Assembly: GCA_964632135.1 (NCBI GenBank)
Contig: CAZWEI010000044.1
Coordinates: forward strand, 1 to 9,505
Direction of reading: 5' to 3'
DNA: 9,505 bases
Source: JBFMAP01 sp964632135
GTDB taxonomy: Archaea > Micrarchaeota > Micrarchaeia > Burarchaeales > JBFMAP01
The position numbers and the translations under genes are program-made. The notes under the pieces are model-generated. The model saw nothing but the letters and a program-made list of their open reading frames with translations, did not search any database and was not told where the DNA came from. Positions 6,611 through 9,505 of the stretch are shown here, one piece after another (position 1 is the stretch's first letter; each line of letters opens with the position of its first letter).

Positions 6611-6638
6611 TTAGGATCATCGCGCGAGCTACCCCTGG

Positions 6639-6658
6639 GACGGTGTCGTCATTGCCGC
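6639..6658 (-). promoter_or_regulatory. Repeat core, copy 1, with upstream minus-strand TATA box
   Basis: The core on the minus strand begins GCGGCAATGACGACACCGTC. Its first base lies about 24 bp downstream of the minus-strand TTTTAAAA at 6678-6685, where an archaeal transcript would be expected to start. Sequence beyond the core differs from the other copies: the ATG inside it opens only a seven-codon frame before a stop. Confidence 0.4.
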
Positions 6659-6686
6659 ATAACATATGTTCGTTCTATTTTAAAAG

Positions 6687-6770
6687 TTATTCAAGAAAGG
6701 GAGGGGTCAGGAGGACCGTCAAACTGGGGGAACCGTAGGTTCCCGCGGTTCCGTGGGACGGTGTCGTCAT
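6687..6770 (-). other. 27-codon mini-ORF in repeat unit 1-2
   Basis: It opens at the ATG in core copy 2, six nucleotides after the predicted transcript start, and encodes a Thr/Pro/Ser/Gly-rich peptide beginning MTTPSHGTAG. Its stop falls just before the TATA-like block of the next promoter copy. An identical frame lies at 6805-6888. Exact identity follows from the DNA duplication, so it is no evidence for coding, and copies 1 and 4 do not preserve the peptide. It is listed because promoter spacing would allow translation. Confidence 0.2.
6728..6744. other. Hairpin in repeat unit
   Basis: GGGAACC-GTA-GGTTCCC forms a perfect 7-bp stem with a 3-nt loop, and recurs at 6846-6862. A second, competing pairing uses GGAACCG with the following CGGTTCC. 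A transcript in either direction would fold here. Confidence 0.6.
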
Positions 6771-6776
6771 TGCCGC
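6757..6776 (-). promoter_or_regulatory. Repeat core, copy 2, with upstream minus-strand TATA box
   Basis: Same as copy 1, 118 bp to the right: TTTTAAAA at 6796-6803 is about 24 bp upstream of the core start on the minus strand. Confidence 0.4.
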
Positions 6777-6874
6777 ATAACATATGTTCGTTCTATTTTA
6801 AAAGTTATTCAAGAAAGGGAGGGGTCAGGAGGACCGTCAAACTGGGGGAACCGTAGGTTCCCGCGGTTCCGTGG

Positions 6875-6894
6875 GACGGTGTCGTCATTGCCGC
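6875..6894 (-). promoter_or_regulatory. Repeat core, copy 3, with a different TATA-like box
   Basis: The core is identical, but the sequence to the right is not that of copies 1-2. It still has a minus-strand CTTTTTATT (6915-6923) about 25 bp upstream of the core start. Keeping the spacing while the sequence changes argues that core and TATA form one functional unit. Confidence 0.42.
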
Positions 6895-6951
6895 GTAGTA
6901 TAATGAAACGGTACAATAAAAAGCTAGCGGGGGTTTGGGCGGTGACGGACT

Positions 6952-6970
6952 AAGGGGGCAGAGCCCCCTT
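6952..6970. other. Strong GC hairpin between core copies 3 and 4
   Basis: AAGGGGGC-AGA-GCCCCCTT is a perfect 8-bp inverted repeat with a 3-nt loop. In a minus-strand transcript from copy 4 it would form about 30 nt after the 5' end. The adjoining plus strand is G-rich (GGGGGTTTGGG), with possible G-quadruplex character. Confidence 0.65.
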
Positions 6971-6979
6971 GGGCTGTCA

Positions 6980-6999
6980 AACGGTGTCGTCATTGCCGC
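6980..6999 (-). promoter_or_regulatory. Repeat core, copy 4, with upstream minus-strand TATA-like box
   Basis: 19 of 20 core bases are kept. A minus-strand CTTTTTAT (7022-7029) is about 26 bp upstream of the core start. The stretch between TATA and core resembles that of copy 3 (CTTTTTATTSTACSG pattern) and not that of copies 1-2, so the array has two subtypes. The T-run might instead be the terminator of the winged-helix gene ending at 7050. Confidence 0.4.
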
Positions 7000-7049
7000 T
7001 TGTAATATGACATGCCGTAGAATAAAAAGGTAGCGTAAGCAAGTCCCTA

Positions 7050-7379
7050 TTATTTCTTTTTGCGGTGGAGCTGCGCGCTCCCGAAAGGATTCAGCGGATA
7101 GCGCACGCGGAGTATGCCGACCTCCTCCATCATGTGCGCGAGCCTCTCCACGCTCTGCTCGCTCAGCGAGAGGTTCCTCGCAGCCTCGAAAACAGTGGTT
7201 CTCTCGCACGCGCTCACGAGGTTGTAAATCTTATCTATGGGAGTGGTTATCTCCTCGCGCTGACCGTTGCCGTTCGGGCCTCCTATGTACTCGATTTCTT
7301 CCAGCGGCTCGAGTGGCGTGGAGAATGAAGAATCAGCCTTCGGACCCTTGATTAAATGTTCTAGGGGGTGTTTTTCCAT
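7050..7379 (-). CDS. Small winged-helix DNA-binding protein
   Basis: Protein of 109 residues from ATG 7379 (121 from ATG 7415). Residues 1-43 are polar and probably flexible. Residues about 44-95 form a compact winged-helix: TTPIDKIYNLVSA, then a helix-turn-helix FEAARNLSLSEQSVERLAHMMEEVG, then a wing ILRVRYPLNPFG, and a Lys-rich tail. As I recall it, the DKIYxLV ... ExGxIxxxYP pattern is common in archaeal winged-helix domains, often fused to membrane proteins; here it stands alone, so it is probably a transcription regulator or chromatin protein. The shorter start is preferred because two TATA-like elements (minus-strand ATATATA at 7397-7403 and ATTTAAAT at 7414-7421) lie within or across the longer N-terminus. 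It follows the DUF457-type gene by about 75 bp and ends 50 bp from the repeat array, so it may act on that array (inference). Confidence 0.75.
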   Translation of the reverse strand: MEKHPLEHLIKGPKADSSFSTPLEPLEEIEYIGGPNGNGQREEITTPIDKIYNLVSACERTTVFEAARNLSLSEQSVERLAHMMEEVGILRVRYPLNPFGSAQLHRKKK

Positions 7380-7396
7380 GATATGCACGTCGGTAG

Positions 7397-7421
7397 TATA
7401 TATGCAACGGGGCATTTAAAT
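7397..7421 (-). promoter_or_regulatory. Double TATA-like elements of the winged-helix gene
   Basis: Minus-strand ATATATA (7397-7403) is about 21 bp before ATG 7379 and would give a leaderless message. ATTTAAAT (7414-7421) would give a leader of about 12 nt. Either choice favours ATG 7379 over 7415, whose codon overlaps the second box. Confidence 0.4.
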
Positions 7422-7454
7422 AGTTTTCGTATCGCGCGCAATACAGGTGGTTAC

Positions 7455-7955
7455 TCATTCTGAGCCGAGAATATCGAGCATTATGTGGAGCGCGTACCCG
7501 AGAATGCCGAAAACGCCCACGAAAAATGATGCGCGCAGCACCAGCACGAGAACCGCGCCGAACGCGAGCGCCGCGAGAAACCCGTGGAGGACGCCCCTGT
7601 GGAAGGGGATAAGATGGTCGAGTATCGACGTTATCAAAAGCGGCACGGCAATCACGATGAACGCGGAAATCAGGTCGCACCTCGCGCCTCCAATAACCAC
7701 ATCGCAAACGGAATTTATGGGCGCGAAAAGGAGCACCATCACCAAAAGCGACGCGAGAAGCACGAGCGTGATTAAAATTTTTCTCGGGTATGAAAGAGGG
7801 TGGTCGACGTCTGGAATGACCGCGCCCACCAGAAATGCGAAACTCCCGAGCGCGAGCGCGCTGATGTCACTCACGCGAAAGTAAATCGAGACGATTATGA
7901 GCGCGACGAGCGCGAGCAGGCCCGCTATGAGGTGCTCCTTGAACCCTGTTTGCAT
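7455..7955 (-). CDS. YdjM/DUF457-type membrane-bound metal-dependent hydrolase
   Basis: Integral membrane protein of 166 residues from ATG 7955. It has the histidine/aspartate pattern of the YdjM/DUF457 family: His8 in the first helix, PDVDHP (48-53) after the second, HRGVLH (119-124), and H-x-x-x-D (157-161) in the last helix. These are the presumed metal ligands, and about five hydrophobic segments surround them. The substrate is unknown; the family is called hydrolase by similarity only. The frame is open upstream to ATG 8147, but the extra 64 residues lack family features and overlap the divergent zinc-ribbon gene, so 7955 is preferred. A minus-strand ATTTTTATTC (7979-7988) lies about 29 bp upstream. 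Expression with the following winged-helix gene is possible, but the latter has its own TATA elements. Confidence 0.85.
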   Translation of the reverse strand: MQTGFKEHLIAGLLALVALIIVSIYFRVSDISALALGSFAFLVGAVIPDVDHPLSYPRKILITLVLLASLLVMVLLFAPINSVCDVVIGGARCDLISAFIVIAVPLLITSILDHLIPFHRGVLHGFLAALAFGAVLVLVLRASFFVGVFGILGYALHIMLDILGSE

Positions 7956-7978
7956 AGGTTTATTAACCCCTCCAAAAG

Positions 7979-7988
7979 AATAAAAATG
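7979..7988 (-). promoter_or_regulatory. TATA box between the divergent DUF457-type and LysW-like genes
   Basis: GAATAAAAAT on the plus strand reads ATTTTTATTC on the minus strand, about 29 bp before ATG 7955. Read on the plus strand it is 42 bp before ATG 8026, where it would give a 16-nt leader. One box may serve either direction; I cannot tell which is used. Confidence 0.45.
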
Positions 7989-8025
7989 TAGGCGACTGCT
8001 GGAAACTGCTGGATGGGGAGTTTGA

Positions 8026-8211
8026 ATGGTGAAGATGAAGACGAGATGCCCGGGCTGCCAGCACAAGTTCGAGGTAGAGCCGACCATTGGAACAGTTGTG
8101 GAATGCGCCTCGTGCGGCATAATGCTCAGAATTCTCGCAATCAACATGGGGAAGGTCTACTTTGAAATAGCGGACGAGAACGCGGGCGCGACCGAGGAAA
8201 GCCCGAGCTAG
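8026..8211 (+). CDS. LysW-like zinc-ribbon protein
   Basis: Protein of 61 residues with a four-cysteine ribbon: Cys8/Cys11 (CPGC) and Cys27/Cys30 (CASC), separated by FEVEPTIGTVVE. This spacing and the 'G-x-V-V-E-C-x-x-C-G' centre match LysW/ArgW, the amino-group carrier proteins of lysine and arginine biosynthesis. The C-terminal EDWGE tail, whose last Glu carries the substrate, is absent; this protein ends in TEESPS. It is therefore probably a ribbon relative with another role, not a working carrier. A Shine-Dalgarno GGGGAG (8015-8020) stands before the ATG. No lysine or arginine genes are nearby. It converges with carB. Confidence 0.75.
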   Translation: MVKMKTRCPGCQHKFEVEPTIGTVVECASCGIMLRILAINMGKVYFEIADENAGATEESPS

Positions 8212-8213
8212 CG

Positions 8214-8225
8214 AATTAATTTTTC
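8214..8225 (+). terminator. Short T-run between convergent LysW-like and carB genes
   Basis: AATTAATTTTTC follows the LysW-like stop directly and fits a weak archaeal oligo-T terminator. The converging genes are only 12 bp apart here, so the T-run reaches the carB stop codon. Confidence 0.3.
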
Positions 8226-9505
8226 AGTTACTCGTTTTTCTTTTGCTTCTGCCTATCGCTTCGATTGTAATTTTGCTTCTCGAGTACGCGCGCAGCGCCT
8301 CAGCGATGCCGAGCGCGGCCTCTATCGTCGTTATGCAGGGCACGTTGCTCTCGAGCGAGGCGCGCCTTATCCTGAAGCCGTCGCTGAACGAGCGCTTTCC
8401 CTTCTCGAGCGTGTTTATTACCATCCCAAGCTCGCCTGCGCGGAGTTTTGAAACGATGTTCGGCTCTCCCTCTGAAATTTTCTTGAGAATGTGAATCTTG
8501 TGAAGCTGGAGGGGTGCGCTTATGTGCCTCGCCGTTCCCTCTGTGGCGTGAATCTCGAAACCAAGCGAAGCGAATTCGCTCGCGAGCCTTCCTGCGAACT
8601 TGTGGTCCTCCTTTTTCAGCGTGATGGCTATCCCTCCTTTCGTCGGGATGTTGAGGTTCGCGCCCAGCAGTGATTTGTAGTACGCGCGACCGAAGTCCGC
8701 ATCGATTCCCATGCTCTCTCCTGTGCTTTTCATCTCTGGCCCGAGAACGGTGTCTGTTCCGGGCAGTTTCAAGAATGGGAACACGACGCTCTTCACCGCA
8801 AAATATGGAAGCGAGGGTACGGCGCGCGGCATTCCCAACTCATCGAGAGTTTTCCCAAGCAAAACTTTTGTCGCAACCTTCACAATCGGGATTCCGGTCG
8901 CCTTGCTCAAGTAAGGCATCGTGCGGCTTGCGCGCGGGTTCGCCTCGAGAACGAATACGTTTTCATTCTGAACCGCGTACTGGATATTTATCGCGCCGAT
9001 GTTGTTGAGCGCGCGCGCAATCCTTTTGGAATAATCAATTATTGTTTTCTGAACTTTTTCATCAAGAGTGATTGGCGGCACGACGCAGCTCGCGTCCCCG
9101 GAATGCACGCCGGCGCGCTCGACGTGCTCCATTATTCCTGCGATGAAGAGCCGTTTCTCATCTGAAACCCCATCAATCTCGCACTCGCGCGCATTCTCAA
9201 CATATTTATCTATGAGAACTGGCCTGCGCTCGGAGACTTCAACTGCAGTGTGGATGTATTTTTTCAACTCCTTGTCATCGTAAATTATTGCCATCGCGCG
9301 GCCTGCAATCACGTAACTCGGGCGCATGACTATGGGATAGCCGATGCGCGCGGCAGCAGCGAGCGCCTCCTCCTCATTGCGCGCGGTTCCATTTTTCGGC
9401 TGCGGAATTCCCAATTCATGAAGAAGTTTCCTGAACCTCTCGCGGTCCTCTGCAATGTCTATTCCCTCGACCTGCGTGCCGAGAATTTTCACGCCCGCAT
9501 CGTGG
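8224..9505 (-). CDS. carB: Carbamoyl-phosphate synthase large subunit, C-terminal part (partial)
   Basis: Large subunit of the enzyme that makes carbamoyl phosphate from bicarbonate, ammonia and two ATP for pyrimidine and arginine synthesis. About 426 codons are present; the frame runs off the right edge, reading H-D-A-G-V-K-I-L-G-T, so the GTG near 9492 is internal. The usual length is about 1,070 residues, so this is the last two-fifths. It holds the second ATP-grasp domain (DKYVENARECEIDGVSD, GIMEHVERAGVHSGD and EANPRASRTMPYLSKA are all well kept) and the C-terminal MGS-like regulatory domain (ISEGEPNIVSKLRAGE, VINT, DGFRIRRASLE), where UMP or other effectors bind in known enzymes. Nothing looks broken. 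Whether the gene is whole or split, as in some archaea, is outside the window; carA is not seen. Confidence 0.95.
   Translation of the reverse strand, partial: HDAGVKILGTQVEGIDIAEDRERFRKLLHELGIPQPKNGTARNEEEALAAAARIGYPIVMRPSYVIAGRAMAIIYDDKELKKYIHTAVEVSERRPVLIDKYVENARECEIDGVSDEKRLFIAGIMEHVERAGVHSGDASCVVPPITLDEKVQKTIIDYSKRIARALNNIGAINIQYAVQNENVFVLEANPRASRTMPYLSKATGIPIVKVATKVLLGKTLDELGMPRAVPSLPYFAVKSVVFPFLKLPGTDTVLGPEMKSTGESMGIDADFGRAYYKSLLGANLNIPTKGGIAITLKKEDHKFAGRLASEFASLGFEIHATEGTARHISAPLQLHKIHILKKISEGEPNIVSKLRAGELGMVINTLEKGKRSFSDGFRIRRASLESNVPCITTIEAALGIAEALRAYSRSKITIEAIGRSKRKTSN

Larger units (their letters stand above)
6636..6871. repeat. Two perfect 118-bp tandem direct repeats
   Basis: Units 6636-6753 and 6754-6871 are identical by eye over all 118 positions. 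A third unit starts at 6872 but keeps only the first 23 bp. Each unit holds, in plus orientation, the core GACGGTGTCGTCATTGCCGC, an AT-rich TTTTAAAA block, a purine/G-rich stretch (GGGAGGGG) and a hairpin GGGAACC-GTA-GGTTCCC. Perfect identity in noncoding DNA implies a recent duplication or ongoing correction. The period is not a multiple of three, so it is not a coding repeat. Confidence 0.9.

Noticed and set aside
6639..6776. C/D-box sRNA in the repeat transcripts, from ATGACGA and CTGA.
   Set aside because: ATGACGA has a mismatch to box C (RUGAUGA), the CTGA lies too far away, and no terminal stem or second box pair is seen.
6548..6856. Plus-strand 102-codon frame across the repeat array, with repeated peptide segments.
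   Set aside because: The 118-bp period shifts frame by one, so the same DNA is read in different frames in successive units. It lacks a plus-strand promoter and looks like a by-product of the DNA repeat.
6636..6999. CRISPR array.
   Set aside because: The repeat unit is 118 bp with identical interiors rather than short repeats with unique spacers. The 20-bp cores are spaced over 100 bp apart and no cas gene is present.
6805..7209. Minus-strand 134-codon frame overlapping the winged-helix gene.
   Set aside because: Its N-terminal part is antisense-like composition in a different frame of the winged-helix gene. Only the terminal segment from core ATGs is worth a mention.
7956..8147. N-terminal 64-residue extension of the DUF457-type protein.
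   Set aside because: It has no family features, overlaps the LysW-like gene and lies upstream of the TATA-like box that suits ATG 7955.

Overview
The window reads as part of an archaeal chromosome. AT-rich TATA boxes lie about 25 bp upstream of the start codon of most genes, which implies leaderless mRNAs. The gene set fits too: a short 285-residue PRPP synthetase, a lone winged-helix protein of a type I associate with archaea, a LysW-like zinc ribbon, and a surface transglutaminase-like lipoprotein. A DPANN-type lineage (Micrarchaeota/Diapherotrites-like) is possible, but that is a guess and no marker gene here settles it.

Layout, left to right. PRPP synthetase (minus) is followed by a zinc-ribbon membrane protein (minus), which diverges from an APC-family amino acid permease (plus). 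The permease ends in a 30-bp convergent overlap with a small two-helix membrane protein (minus). Next is a pair of exported, disulfide-rich proteins, divergently transcribed from a shared spacer of about 250 bp. On the minus strand is a 402-residue protein with eight 19-residue Cys-Cys repeats and a C-terminal domain carrying the active-site signatures of secreted phospholipase A2. On the plus strand is a lipoprotein with two 49-residue Cys-rich modules, a transglutaminase-like domain and a C-terminal beta domain.

After the lipoprotein come about 620 bp without a convincing long gene. This stretch holds a small dockerin-like ORF fragment and a tandem array: two identical 118-bp units and two more copies of the same 20-bp core. 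Every core sits 24-26 bp downstream of a minus-strand TATA-like box, so the array looks like four repeated promoter-plus-5'-end units. I do not recognise it as a known element.

The right side returns to ordinary genes: a small winged-helix protein (minus), a YdjM/DUF457-type membrane hydrolase (minus), a LysW-like zinc ribbon (plus), and the C-terminal part of carbamoyl-phosphate synthase large subunit (minus, cut by the window edge).

PRPP synthetase and CarB both feed nucleotide synthesis, but they are far apart and nothing links them as an operon. The central part (about 3.45-7.05 kb) looks accessory: surface-exposed Cys-rich proteins, a recurring intergenic motif, decayed coding sequence and a recent tandem duplication. 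The most promising items are the PLA2-like repeat protein with its divergent transglutaminase lipoprotein, and the repeated promoter/5'-end array.
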